Positions 34,798 through 44,900 of a stretch of 64,000 bases of DNA are shown here, piece by piece. The position numbers and the translations under genes are program-made. How positions within the stretch are numbered: the stretch's first letter is position 1; each line of letters begins with the position of its first letter. Below the pieces are notes generated by a model, which was not told the origin of the DNA, did not search any database, and was given only the letters and a program-made list of their open reading frames with translations. The stretch is from Mangrovimicrobium sp033283265 (GTDB taxonomy: Bacteria > Pseudomonadota > Gammaproteobacteria > Pseudomonadales > Halieaceae), in contig JAWMQN010000001.1 of the NCBI GenBank assembly GCA_033283265.1, positions 806,001 through 870,000 of the forward strand, in the 5' to 3' direction.

Positions 34798-35556
34798 TCA
34801 TCCGGCAGCGATCTGCCAGCCGCCACTGGCGTCGATGACCTGCCCGGTAATCCAGGCAGCCTGTTCACTGGCGAGAAAGAGCACGGTTTGCGCGATGTCC
34901 TCCGGCGTCCCGATGCGACCCAGCGGCGTCCGACTCACCAGCGCGTCGCGCAGGCCGGGCGTCCTGTCTATCTCCTGCAGTGCGTACTCGCCCGCGGTCA
35001 CCCCGGGAGCCACCGCGTTGATGCGCACGCCGAGGGGGCCGAGTTCCGGCGCCAGTGCCCGGGTGAGCTGGTTCAGCCCCGCCTTCGACGCGCCGTAGAC
35101 GGCGAGGTTCTCCGAGGGCGTGCCGGTAAAGCGTGCAGCGGTGGAAGAGATATTGACGATATTGCCCGCGCTGGCCTGCAGGTGGGGCAGCGCCTGGCGG
35201 ATCAACAGCGTGGTGCCGCCCAGGTTGGTGGCGAAGATATCGCTGATCTCACTGGCGGTGGTTTCCACGAAGGGCTTCCACAGCTGGCTGGCGGCGTTGT
35301 TCACCAGGATGTCCAGGCGCCCGTGACGCGCGATCACCGCGTCGAGCGCCGCGCGCTGCTGCCCCGCGTCCGCGAGATCCATCTGCACGGCGCTGATGCG
35401 CCCGGGCATGAGGGCGACGACCTCGTCGAGGGGCTGCTGGCGCCGGGCGGCGATGACCACCTGCGCGCCCTGGGCGGCGAACAACTGGGCGATACCCCGG
35501 CCGATGCCGGTGCCGGCGCCGGTGACCAGCGCGACCTTTCCCTGCAGTGCGGACAT
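34798..35556 (-). CDS. Short-chain dehydrogenase/reductase (first gene of TetR-controlled operon)
   Basis: A 252-residue classical SDR. It has TGAGTGIG at about 12-19, NNAA at about 90, catalytic Ser in ISSTAA, YxxxK as Y-G-A-S-K and the end SEQAAWITGQVIDASGG. It is the first gene of the minus-strand arm. The promoter-operator module at 35601-35628 lies 45 bases upstream of its ATG, with GGGAG as ribosome-binding site. The downstream order is SDR, DUF1214, sulfotransferase, VOC, all with gaps below 60 bases. Confidence 0.9.
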   Translation of the reverse strand: MSALQGKVALVTGAGTGIGRGIAQLFAAQGAQVVIAARRQQPLDEVVALMPGRISAVQMDLADAGQQRAALDAVIARHGRLDILVNNAASQLWKPFVETTASEISDIFATNLGGTTLLIRQALPHLQASAGNIVNISSTAARFTGTPSENLAVYGASKAGLNQLTRALAPELGPLGVRINAVAPGVTAGEYALQEIDRTPGLRDALVSRTPLGRIGTPEDIAQTVLFLASEQAAWITGQVIDASGGWQIAAG

Positions 35557-35600
35557 GGCGATGCTCCCGATCTGTTAGGCACTTATTCTTCGAGTGGACA

Positions 35601-35628
35601 ACTATAAGCTAACTAGCTTAGAGTGCAA
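35601..35628 (-). promoter_or_regulatory. Promoter with embedded TetR-type operator, minus-strand arm
   Basis: On the minus strand: -35 TTGCAC (35628-35623), 16-base spacer, -10 TATAGT (35606-35601). The spacer and the first -10 bases hold the perfect palindrome TAAGCTA-GT-TAGCTTA (35605-35620). The 28-base module is identical to the one at 36379-36406 in 26 positions. A repressor bound here should block the SDR operon. It also sits 67 bases upstream of the divergent tetR start and so probably gives autoregulation. Confidence 0.82.
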
Positions 35629-35686
35629 GCGAAAGCTGATGACCAGGACAGCAGGTCGACTTGCCCAACCCGACAGGAAAATGTGG

Positions 35687-36346
35687 ATGCCAGCCGAGAA
35701 AAAAACCAGGAAAACCCGCGACGCGACCCTCCCCGACGCCCGTGAAGCCATCATGCAGGCGGCGGAGGAGCTGATCGGCAAGCGCGGCTTTGCCGGCGTC
35801 TCCCTGCGCGAGATCTCCCTCGCCTCGGGCACCGCCAACCACTCCGCGGTGCACTACTACTTCGGCAACAAGGACGGCCTGATCAAGGCGGTGATCAACA
35901 ACCGCGCGGCGTCCATCGACGAGCGGCGCAAGTACCTGCTCGGCGGCCTGGTCAAGCGTGGCTTCGAGCAGGATACGCGCGCCCTGCTGGAGGCCATCCT
36001 GCTGCCGATTGCCGAGGAAAAAGCCCCCAATGGCGAGTGCTCCTACGCCGCCTTCCTGCTCGCCCTGCGGGTCTTCAGCGACATTTCCCACTGGCGCACG
36101 ATTGCCGACTCCCCGGTGATCACGCTGAATCTCTACGAGATGCTCAAGGACAGTCTCGAGCCGATGCCGGAGGATATCGTCGACATGCGCTTTCTCTCCG
36201 CCTTCACGGTTTTCCTCGCCGCGGTGGTCGACTGGGACCAGGCAAAGATTTTCTCCCAGCAGATCATTCCCTCGCGGGAGAAGTACCTGCAGGCCTGTAT
36301 CGATTTCGCCGCGGCGGGCATGCTGGCCCCCGCCGACTACGCCTGA
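35687..36346 (+). CDS. TetR-family transcriptional regulator
   Basis: A 219-residue TetR-family repressor. The N-terminal helix-turn-helix spans about 15-62 (AREAIMQAAEELIGKRGFAG, then VSLREISLASGTANHSAVHYYFGNKDGLI). The C-terminal ligand-binding part is about 70-215. I start at ATG 35687, with AGGA eight bases upstream. Further upstream starts would place coding sequence in the operator. It lies between two near-identical operator modules, at 35601-35628 (divergent SDR operon) and 36379-36406 (LLM-VOC operon), and is the obvious regulator of both. The ligand is probably a pathway intermediate or acyl-CoA. Confidence 0.9.
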   Translation: MPAEKKTRKTRDATLPDAREAIMQAAEELIGKRGFAGVSLREISLASGTANHSAVHYYFGNKDGLIKAVINNRAASIDERRKYLLGGLVKRGFEQDTRALLEAILLPIAEEKAPNGECSYAAFLLALRVFSDISHWRTIADSPVITLNLYEMLKDSLEPMPEDIVDMRFLSAFTVFLAAVVDWDQAKIFSQQIIPSREKYLQACIDFAAAGMLAPADYA

Positions 36347-36378
36347 GGCCCGCGACCAGCGGCCGGTGAACAGGCCGC

Positions 36379-36406
36379 TTGCAGTCTAAGCTATTTAGCT
36401 TATAGT
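36379..36406 (+). promoter_or_regulatory. Promoter with embedded TetR-type operator, plus-strand arm
   Basis: -35 TTGCAG (36379-36384), 16-base spacer, -10 TATAGT (36401-36406). The perfect palindrome TAAGCTA-TT-TAGCTTA (36387-36402) fills the spacer and touches the -10. It differs from the module at 35601-35628 (read on its own strand) at only two positions. It lies 60 bases upstream of the LLM gene start and 33 after the tetR stop. Confidence 0.82.
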
Positions 36407-36465
36407 TCTCATCATCCGGGTGAGAAAGCCCGCCCGGCAGCAGTACAACAATAAGAGGACAGCCC

Positions 36466-37326
36466 GTGCACTTTGGCATCATCCCCATCAATATCGAGGT
36501 CAGCGGCCTCGACCAGATCATCGCCGTCGCCCAGCGTGCCGAAGCCCTTGGCATCGAGTCCGTGTGGACGGCGGAGCACGTCATCGTGCCGGTGGACATG
36601 GAGTCGAAGTACCCCTACACCGAGACCGGCAAGATGCCGCTGGACGAAACCGCGGATTTCTTCGACCCGCTGGTCACCCTCGCCGCCGTGGCTGGCGCCA
36701 CGTCGACGCTCAAGCTCGGCACCGGTATCAACATCCTGCCCCAGGCCAATCCCCTGCTGCTGGCCAAGCAGGCGGCGAGCCTGGACGCGCTGTCCGGTGG
36801 CCGCCTGCTGCTGGGCCTCGGCCTGGGCTGGATGCGCGAGGAATTCGCCGCCATGGGCACCCCCTTCGAGCGCCGCGGCGCCCGCTTCGACGACTACCTG
36901 CAGGCGATGCGCAAGGTCTGGTCCGGCGAGGTGGTGGAACACCGCAGTGACTTCCTCGACTGGAGCGGCTTCCGCAGCCACCCCACGCCAGCCCGCAAGG
37001 CCGCCCTGCCGGTGCTGATCGGCGGCCACGCGGGCAAGGCCCTGCAGCGGGCCGCGCTCTACGGCGACGGCTGGTACCCGGCAATCTACAGCGCCGCGGA
37101 GCTGGCGCCGCTGCTGCAACAGTTGCGCGCTACCTGTGCCGACGTCGGGCGCAATTACGCCGACATCGAAATCACCGCCATCTGGGCCGCCTCCAGCGGC
37201 CTCGACGAGATCAAGCGCTACCGCGATCTCGGCGTAAGCCGGCTGACCGTGCCGCTGCAGAGCATCGGCGACGACCACCTCGCCAGCGTCCAGTGGCTGG
37301 CGGACGAGGTCATGGCAAAGCTCTGA
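36466..37326 (+). CDS. LLM-class (luciferase-like) oxidoreductase
   Basis: A 286-residue TIM-barrel oxidoreductase of the bacterial luciferase-like class. It starts with GTG (AGAGGA upstream) and MHFGIIPINIEV. Characteristic parts are ESVWTAEHVIVP, LKLGTGINILPQANPLLLAKQAA and LSGGRLLLGLGLGWMREEF. Members use F420 or FMN; F420 is the annotation habit for this subgroup, but whether this organism makes F420 cannot be told here. It is the first gene of the plus-strand arm, directly behind the second operator module. Confidence 0.85.
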   Translation: MHFGIIPINIEVSGLDQIIAVAQRAEALGIESVWTAEHVIVPVDMESKYPYTETGKMPLDETADFFDPLVTLAAVAGATSTLKLGTGINILPQANPLLLAKQAASLDALSGGRLLLGLGLGWMREEFAAMGTPFERRGARFDDYLQAMRKVWSGEVVEHRSDFLDWSGFRSHPTPARKAALPVLIGGHAGKALQRAALYGDGWYPAIYSAAELAPLLQQLRATCADVGRNYADIEITAIWAASSGLDEIKRYRDLGVSRLTVPLQSIGDDHLASVQWLADEVMAKL

Positions 37327-37381
37327 GCGGCGCACAAGCGCGCCGGGCAGAACAATTCGCAATTAATCGAGGGAAACAGGC

Positions 37382-37846
37382 ATGCTCTTCCAGAACCACT
37401 TCCAGAACGCCTACGTGACACGCGACATCGACAAGGCCATGCAGCTCATGCAGGAGCGTTACGGCATCGAGCGCTTCCTCTGCATCGACCCGGACGTGGA
37501 AGTGATGACCCCGGACGGGCCGCGCCGGTCCATCTGCCGCGCCGCCCTCGGCTGGGCGGACAGCGACATGATGATCGAGCTGATCGAGCCGCGCGGCGGC
37601 AGCGTGGACATCTACTCCTGCGCGCTGCCGGAAGACGATTCGCCGCGCTTTCACCACGCGGCCATGCGCGTCGATGACTGGGACCGGATCCACGAGTATC
37701 TCGAGCGGGAGGGCTGGACCATTGCCGTCGAACACCACATGCCCGAGGGCCTGAATTTCATGTACGTGGACGCGCGGGACACGCTCGGCCACTACCTGGA
37801 ATACGTCTGGGCGGTGCCGGAAATGTGGGACTACATCCGTTCCTGA
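37382..37846 (+). CDS. VOC-superfamily protein (paralogue of 30915-31421)
   Basis: A 154-residue single-module VOC protein. It starts MLFQNHFQNAYVTRDIDKAM and ends with YVDARDTLGHYLEYVWAVPEM. It shares both termini with the VOC gene at the other end of the locus, so the two are paralogues bracketing the cluster. It contains HHAAMRVDDWDRIHEYL, the usual second-metal-ligand region. It is 55 bases after the LLM gene and probably co-transcribed with it. Confidence 0.78.
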   Translation: MLFQNHFQNAYVTRDIDKAMQLMQERYGIERFLCIDPDVEVMTPDGPRRSICRAALGWADSDMMIELIEPRGGSVDIYSCALPEDDSPRFHHAAMRVDDWDRIHEYLEREGWTIAVEHHMPEGLNFMYVDARDTLGHYLEYVWAVPEMWDYIRS

Positions 37847-37901
37847 GGACGCCTGCAACCGGGCTCACATGCGCCGCCGGCATCGCCCGCGCCGCAGCGC
37901 A

Positions 37902-38882
37902 TCAGAACACCACCACCGCCGCATCGGCGCCAGCGCGGGACTGGCTGAAACGGCGTGCGGCTTGTTCCGCGCGCAGGCCGGAGACGCAGAAGAACACCGT
38001 CCTCCCCGGGCTTGCCGGAATGGCAGCGAAGTCATCTGCACTTTCGCCGGCGGGCAGGTGCAGCGCACCCTCGACCGGCGCCGCTGCCACTTCCGCCGCG
38101 CTGCGCACATCAACCAGCAGGTCGCCCTCGCGCAGCTCCTGGGCAGCGAGTAGCGGGATACGCACCGCCCCGGCAGGTTCCGCCGCGGCGCTGAAATCCA
38201 GGGTCGAAAAGCGGTTGTGCCAGAAATCCGCAGTCAGCAACTTCCCCACCAGTGCATGCTCCGGCGAGACCAGCAGCTTCAGCGCCTCCTGCGCCTGCAT
38301 CACGCCGAGCGCACCCACGGCGCTACCCAGCACACCGGTCCGGGCGCAATTGCCGGCGCCCTCCGGCGCGTGGGGAAACAGTGCGCGGTAGCTCGGCGCA
38401 TCCCGGCAGAACACCCCGAGGTGGCCGCTGTTGCCGAGCATGGCAGCGGAAACCAGGTAAACGCCGAGCTCGTGACAGGTGTCGCTGAGCAGGTAGGTGG
38501 TGGAAAAATTGTCCGCCGCGTCGAGCACGACGTCGTGCTCCGCCACCAGCACGGCGGCATTGGCATCGCGCAGGCGCTCGGGCCGCGCCACCACCGCGAC
38601 CTCGCTGTTGAGGGCGCGCAGGTGGGCGGCGGCCGCGGCGACCTTGGGCTCGCCCACGTCGCACTCGCGGTAAAACACCTGGCGCTGCAGGTTGTGCAAC
38701 TCCACCTGGTCGTGGTCCACCAGGGTGATCCGCCCCACCCCGGCCCCGGCCAGGTAGGCCGCGGCGGGCAGGCCGAGCCCGCCGGCGCCGACCACCAGCA
38801 CCCGGGCGGCACGGATACGCGCCTGCCCGGCTGCGCCGATCTCCGCCAGGCGCGACTGGCGCGAGTAGCGATCGTCGCTCAT
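37902..38882 (-). CDS. thiF: ThiF/MoeB-type adenylyltransferase fused to a rhodanese domain
   Basis: A 326-residue protein. Residues 1-225 are an E1-like adenylyltransferase: GAGGLGLPAA at about 32-41, LVDHDQVELHNLQRQ, DAADNF, and Cys in NCARTGVLG. Residues about 235-326 are a rhodanese-like domain with cysteine loop CVSGLRAEQAA and the motif LLVDVRSAAEVA. ThiF adenylates the Gly-Gly end of ThiS so that sulfur can be loaded for thiazole synthesis. The fused rhodanese could supply or relay that sulfur, a role played by ThiI in E. coli. It overlaps thiS by four bases (ATGA) and is the last thi gene. Confidence 0.9.
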   Translation of the reverse strand: MSDDRYSRQSRLAEIGAAGQARIRAARVLVVGAGGLGLPAAAYLAGAGVGRITLVDHDQVELHNLQRQVFYRECDVGEPKVAAAAAHLRALNSEVAVVARPERLRDANAAVLVAEHDVVLDAADNFSTTYLLSDTCHELGVYLVSAAMLGNSGHLGVFCRDAPSYRALFPHAPEGAGNCARTGVLGSAVGALGVMQAQEALKLLVSPEHALVGKLLTADFWHNRFSTLDFSAAAEPAGAVRIPLLAAQELREGDLLVDVRSAAEVAAAPVEGALHLPAGESADDFAAIPASPGRTVFFCVSGLRAEQAARRFSQSRAGADAAVVVF

Positions 38883-39076
38883 CCGCCCTGCACCGGCGCG
38901 ACCACTTCCACCACCATGCCCTCACTGAGCGGGGTATTGCCACGACCATCGCGGGACACGAACACCCCGTCCGCCGCGGTGGCGACGGTGAGACCGTCGT
39001 AATCCAGTTCGCTGACCAGTTCGTCCAGGGTTTCCGCCGCGGTCAGGCGCCATTCGCCATTTACCAGAACTTTCAT
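38879..39076 (-). CDS. thiS: Sulfur carrier protein ThiS
   Basis: A 65-residue beta-grasp (ubiquitin-like) carrier. It begins MKVLVNGEWRLTAAETLDEL and ends VVEVVAPVQGG with the Gly-Gly tail that is adenylated by ThiF and then thiocarboxylated. It overlaps both neighbours by four bases (ATGA with the end of thiDE and with the start of thiF). Confidence 0.95.
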   Translation of the reverse strand: MKVLVNGEWRLTAAETLDELVSELDYDGLTVATAADGVFVSRDGRGNTPLSEGMVVEVVAPVQGG

Positions 39077-40626
39077 GCTGCACTCGCTCCTTCGTCCAAT
39101 CCTTCGGTTTTGTCTTGCCTGCCCGGTGCCGCCCCTGCCGCGTCCACTGCGGCGAGGCTGCGGTTGAGATTGCCCACCGCCCGGCGGTAGTCCGCCGCCC
39201 CGGTGATCGCCCGTACCACCGCGATGCTGCCCACTCCGGTGGCAGCCACCGCCGGCGCCCGCTGTTCGTCGATACCGCCGATCGCGGTGAGCGGGTAGCG
39301 GCCAGCGAGGGTAGTGACCCATTGTTGCAGTTGTTCCAGGCCCTGGGGCGCGAAGCGCATGCGCTTGGTGGTGGTACTGTAGATCGGCCCGAGGGCGATG
39401 TAGGACGGCGCCAGCGCATGGCTGCGGGCCAGTTCGTACCAGGCGTGGTTGCTCAGGCCCAGGCGCAGGCCCGCGCCGGCGATGGCGGCGAGGTCGGCGC
39501 TGTCCAGGTCCTCCTGCCCGAGGTGTACACCGTAGGCGCCGTACTCGATGGCCAGCTGCCAGTAATCGTTGATGAACAGTTGCGCGCCGCACCGGCGCTG
39601 GGCCGCCACTGCGCGCCGAATCTCTTCCCGCAATGCCGGTTCCGCCAGTTCCTTGACCCGCAGCTGCACAGTGCGGAGGCCTTCCGCCAGCAGTTTCTCG
39701 ACCCACTCGGCGCTGTCCACCACCGGGTACAGGCCCAGTGGCGTCTCGCCGATTGGCGCGAAGCCCGGCGCGCCCGTAGCGCCGGGAAAGCCCGGCCACA
39801 GGGTCGGCAGGTCTTCGAGCAGCGGCTGCCAGCCGCCGTGGACGACCGCGCCCCTGCCGCCCGCCAGCGGGCGGGCGTGGCGCAGCCCCCAGGACACCAG
39901 CATCCTGCCCAGCACGACAGCATCGGCCATCTCGTGGCCCAGCGCCAGTGCGCCGGCGATGGCCGAGGACAGGGTGCAGCCGGTGCCGTGGCCGTGTTCG
40001 GTATCGATGCGCCTGCCGCGCAGCCAGAAGGATTGCCCCGCGCTGCAGAAGTAATCGTGACTGTAGCCGTCGCCGCTATCGAGGTGGCCGCCGGTCAGCA
40101 ACACGGCCTGCGCGCCCCGCTGCAGCAGTTGTTGCGCGGCAGCTTCCACCTCGGCGGGCGTGCGCACGGGCAGGCCGCTCAGGCGTTCCGCCTCCTCCCG
40201 GTTCGGCGTCAGCAGGCTGAGCAGCGGCATCAGTTCCGCCAGCAGCTCGCTGCCCGGCGTATCCAGCAGCTCCCCGCCCGCCGTGGCCGCGAGCACCGGG
40301 TCGCAGACCACCGGGCCGCTGAAACTGCGCAGAAAGACCGCCACCTCGGCGACCAGGTCGCGGTTCGCCAGCATGCCGAGTTTCACCGCTGCCGCGGGGA
40401 AGTCCGCCTGCAAGGCCGCCAGGGTGGCGCGCAAGTGCGCCGGCGGCGTGGCGGCGAGCGCCTGCACCCCGCCGCGGTTCTGCGCGGTGAGCGCGGTCAC
40501 CGCGCTGCAGCCGTGCACGCCGAGATCGCGCAGGGTGGCGAGATCCGCTTCCACGCCGGCGCCGCCGCTGCTGTCGGAGCCGGCGATGGCATAGACGACG
40601 GGGGGATTGTCCCGCTGCAACATCAT
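39073..40626 (-). CDS. thiDE: Bifunctional HMP(-P) kinase / thiamine-phosphate synthase (ThiD-ThiE fusion)
   Basis: A 517-residue fusion. Residues 1-255 are ThiD, phosphorylating hydroxymethylpyrimidine to the pyrophosphate: AIAGSDSSGGAGVEADLATL, CDPVLAATAGGELL, and DTEHGHGTGCTLSSAIAGAL with the anion hole. Residues about 290-500 are ThiE, joining HMP-PP and thiazole phosphate: LYPVVDSAEWVEKLLAEG, LFINDYWQLAIEYGAYGVHL, GQEDL and YIALGPIYSTTTKR. The order ThiD-ThiE in one chain makes pyrimidine activation and condensation stoichiometric. It is seven bases after thiG and overlaps thiS by four. Confidence 0.95.
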   Translation of the reverse strand: MMLQRDNPPVVYAIAGSDSSGGAGVEADLATLRDLGVHGCSAVTALTAQNRGGVQALAATPPAHLRATLAALQADFPAAAVKLGMLANRDLVAEVAVFLRSFSGPVVCDPVLAATAGGELLDTPGSELLAELMPLLSLLTPNREEAERLSGLPVRTPAEVEAAAQQLLQRGAQAVLLTGGHLDSGDGYSHDYFCSAGQSFWLRGRRIDTEHGHGTGCTLSSAIAGALALGHEMADAVVLGRMLVSWGLRHARPLAGGRGAVVHGGWQPLLEDLPTLWPGFPGATGAPGFAPIGETPLGLYPVVDSAEWVEKLLAEGLRTVQLRVKELAEPALREEIRRAVAAQRRCGAQLFINDYWQLAIEYGAYGVHLGQEDLDSADLAAIAGAGLRLGLSNHAWYELARSHALAPSYIALGPIYSTTTKRMRFAPQGLEQLQQWVTTLAGRYPLTAIGGIDEQRAPAVAATGVGSIAVVRAITGAADYRRAVGNLNRSLAAVDAAGAAPGRQDKTEGLDEGASAA

Positions 40627-40633
40627 CGCTACC

Positions 40634-41419
40634 TCACTGCTGCCAGAAGGGTGTGCCGACCACCGGGGTACTCGGCGCCGCGGTCTGCCGCTCGGGCATG
40701 GCGCCGGCGAGCCAGGCCGCGCGGCCGGCCTCGACCCCGAGGCGGAAACCCCGGGCCATGGCCACCGGGTCCGCCGCCTTCGCCACCGCGGTATTCAGCA
40801 GCACCCCCGAGCAGCCCAGCTCCATGGCCGCACAGGCGTGGGAGGGCAGCCCGAGGCCCGCGTCGACGATCAGCGGCACCGCCGGCAGGCGCGCGCGCAG
40901 GGTCTGCAGCGCGTAGGGATTCAGCAGGCCCTTGCCGGTGCCGATCGGCGCCCCCCAGGGCATCAGCACTTCACAGCCCACGTCGAGCAGGCGCTGGCAC
41001 AGCACGAGGTCGTCGGTGCAGTAGGGAAACACCGCAAAACCCTCGGCGACCAGTTGCTGCGCCGCGCTGAGCAGTTCGAAGGGGTCCGGCTGCAGGTTGT
41101 AGTCGTCGCCGATGACCTCCAGCTTGATCCAGTTGGTCTGGAAGATTTCCCGCGACATCTGCGCCAGGGTCACCGCCTCTTTGGCACTGTGGCAACCAGC
41201 GGTATTCGGCAGCAGGATCTTGCCCAGCCCGCGGATAAACTCCCAGATACTCCTGCCACCTCCGGCGGCCGGGGACTGCCGGCGCAGGGCCACTGTCACT
41301 ATCTCGGCGCCACTGGCCTGCACCGCCGCCTGCATCACCTGCGGCGAGGGATAGAGAGCGGTGCCGAGCAGGAAGCGGCTGTGCAGCGTGACGCCGTAGG
41401 CGCTCCAGGAATCGCTCAT
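40634..41419 (-). CDS. thiG: Thiazole synthase
   Basis: A 261-residue TIM-barrel enzyme that forms the thiazole phosphate ring from deoxyxylulose phosphate, ThiS-thiocarboxylate and dehydroglycine. The Schiff-base lysine is Lys99 in NWIKLEVIGDD. Other motifs are LLPNTAGCHSAKEA, MPWGAPIGTGKGL and VDAGLGLPSHA, with VLLNTAVAKA. The ATG at 41417-41419 overlaps the thiO stop (ATGA). The frame is open for 15 codons upstream, but those lie within thiO. Confidence 0.96.
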   Translation of the reverse strand: MSDSWSAYGVTLHSRFLLGTALYPSPQVMQAAVQASGAEIVTVALRRQSPAAGGGRSIWEFIRGLGKILLPNTAGCHSAKEAVTLAQMSREIFQTNWIKLEVIGDDYNLQPDPFELLSAAQQLVAEGFAVFPYCTDDLVLCQRLLDVGCEVLMPWGAPIGTGKGLLNPYALQTLRARLPAVPLIVDAGLGLPSHACAAMELGCSGVLLNTAVAKAADPVAMARGFRLGVEAGRAAWLAGAMPERQTAAPSTPVVGTPFWQQ

Positions 41420-42545
41420 GCCTTTACCTCCAGGGGGCGGGCCGCCCCGGCTGACTGATTGCAATGTTCAAATTTGACCGGCGCACAGGTCACGCCGCCG
41501 TCGAGCAGCGACAGCACGCTCTGCACCAGTGCCGGGGCGAGCAGGAAGCCGTGGCGATAGAGGCCGTTCACCCGCAGCAGCCGGTCGCCCTGCACGATGC
41601 GCGGCAGGTTGTCGGCGAAGGCCGGACGGCAGTGAGCCCGCGCCTCCAGCACTTCCGCCTCGGCAAAACCGCGGTTGATGGCGTACAGGGCGGACAGGAG
41701 TTCGAGGGTGGAACGCACGGTAACCGGCCCCAGCGACTCGCTCTCGATCTCGGTGGCGCCGATCACGTAGACCTGCTCCGCCCGCGGCACCACGTAGAGC
41801 TGGTAGCGCGGGTGCATCAGCCGCACCGGGCGGGACAGCCTGACTTCCGGGGCGCGCACGCGCAGTACCTCGCCGCGCACGCCGCGGAAGTTGGCCAGCT
41901 GGTCGCGGGCGCCGAAGCCGCGACAGTCGAGCACCAGTTCGAAGTGCTGCGCACTGCCCTGCCCCGCCCCCGCTGCGCCGCTGCGGACAAGGCCCGGCTC
42001 GACCGAGCTGATCGTCTCGCCGCAGCGCCACACACCGCCCAGCGCGTCGATCGCCAGGCGCAGCGCGCGATACAGTGCGCGGTTGTCCAGCCAGCCTTCG
42101 CGCGGCAGCAATACACCCTCGGCGAATTCCTGCAGGTCGGGTTCCAGGGCGGCCAGGCGCTGCCGGTCCAGCCATTCGCTGTGCCCCGGTTGGAGCGCGG
42201 CCATGACCTGCAGCCGGCGGTAGAACCAGTGCAGCTCCGAGCGGTCGCTGCCGTGGGCGACCAGCACGCTGCCGTTGCGCTCGAAGGGCACCTCTACGCC
42301 GCTGTCGGCAGCCAGCACCTGCAGCCAGTCGGCCCACTGCTGCTGTGCGGCCAGCCCGGGCTCGAGTACCTCGGGGCCGACGCTGACCGCCTCGCTGAAG
42401 GGCGCCAGCATGGCCGCGGCGATGTAGCCCGCGGAGGCCGCGCCGGCGGCATCGCGGTCATAGAGGGTGACCCGGTGCCCGGCGCGCAGCAGTTGCCAGC
42501 CCAGCAGGCGGCCGCAGAGACCGGCGCCGGCTATAGCGATGTCCA

Positions 42546-42546
<1 letters not shown>
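41416..42546 (-). CDS. thiO: Glycine oxidase ThiO
   Basis: A 376-residue FAD enzyme that oxidises glycine to dehydroglycine with oxygen, supplying the thiazole precursor in aerobes instead of ThiH. The N-terminal FAD motif GAGLCGRLLGWQLLRAGH is at about 7-24. The DAO-type C-terminal part has MHPRYQLYVVPR, VYVIGATEIES and the final GLYRHGFLLAPALVQ. Its ATG shares one base with the thiC stop (TGATG), and it overlaps thiG by four bases. Confidence 0.93.
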
Positions 42547-44468
<1,922 letters not shown>

Positions 44469-44578
44469 GGTGCCGACCTCCGTTGCGATGCGACGTCGGG
44501 GGCAGATCAGCGGGAGCCTGGGGGAAAGCGGCCTGGATGCACGTCACCACGGATGGTTGGCGCGCATGGCAGTGACTC

Positions 44579-44658
44579 TCTTGTTCCCTACGCAGGTATT
44601 AACCTGGTCAGGTTCCACGGGTGATCTCTCAGCCTGGCAAGCAGGCACCCCGACAAGA
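44579..44658 (-). promoter_or_regulatory. TPP riboswitch (Thi box) in the thiC leader
   Basis: On the minus strand the conserved blocks are GGGGTGCC, GCTGAGA, then CCCGTGGAACCTGACCAGG and TTAATACCTGCGTAGGGAAC. The closing stem P1 pairs TCTTGT (44658-44653) with ACAAGA (44584-44579). Binding of thiamine pyrophosphate should reduce expression of the whole thiC-O-G-DE-S-F operon. Whether control is by sequestration of the GGAGG site or by termination was not resolved. Confidence 0.96.
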
Positions 44659-44760
44659 ATGATGGCGGCCACGTTAAGTTATCGCCGTGGCGAATGCAAG
44701 ATTTGCCCCGCGGTGAACACCGCGGTGAGCGTAAGTGGGCCGATAAGGCCTCAGCCAAAA

Positions 44761-44774
44761 TTCAATATATTGAA
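44761..44774. repeat. 14-bp AT-only-arm palindrome upstream of the second TonB receptor
   Basis: TTCAATA-TATTGAA is a perfect palindrome, followed at 44780 by another TTCAA half. It lies between thiC and the TonB receptor gene, 127 bases before the receptor GTG, in an AT-rich island of a GC-rich genome. It may be an operator or part of the divergent promoters. Confidence 0.4.
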
Positions 44775-44900
44775 ATTAATTCAACATCTACCATGCCTGG
44801 AGCTTAACCGTTAGTATGCCGCCGCCGGCCTCCAGCCCGCAGTGCCCTGGCCGGCCTCGCAGCGAAATCACTAGAACGTATAAATTACCGAGGTACCCTC

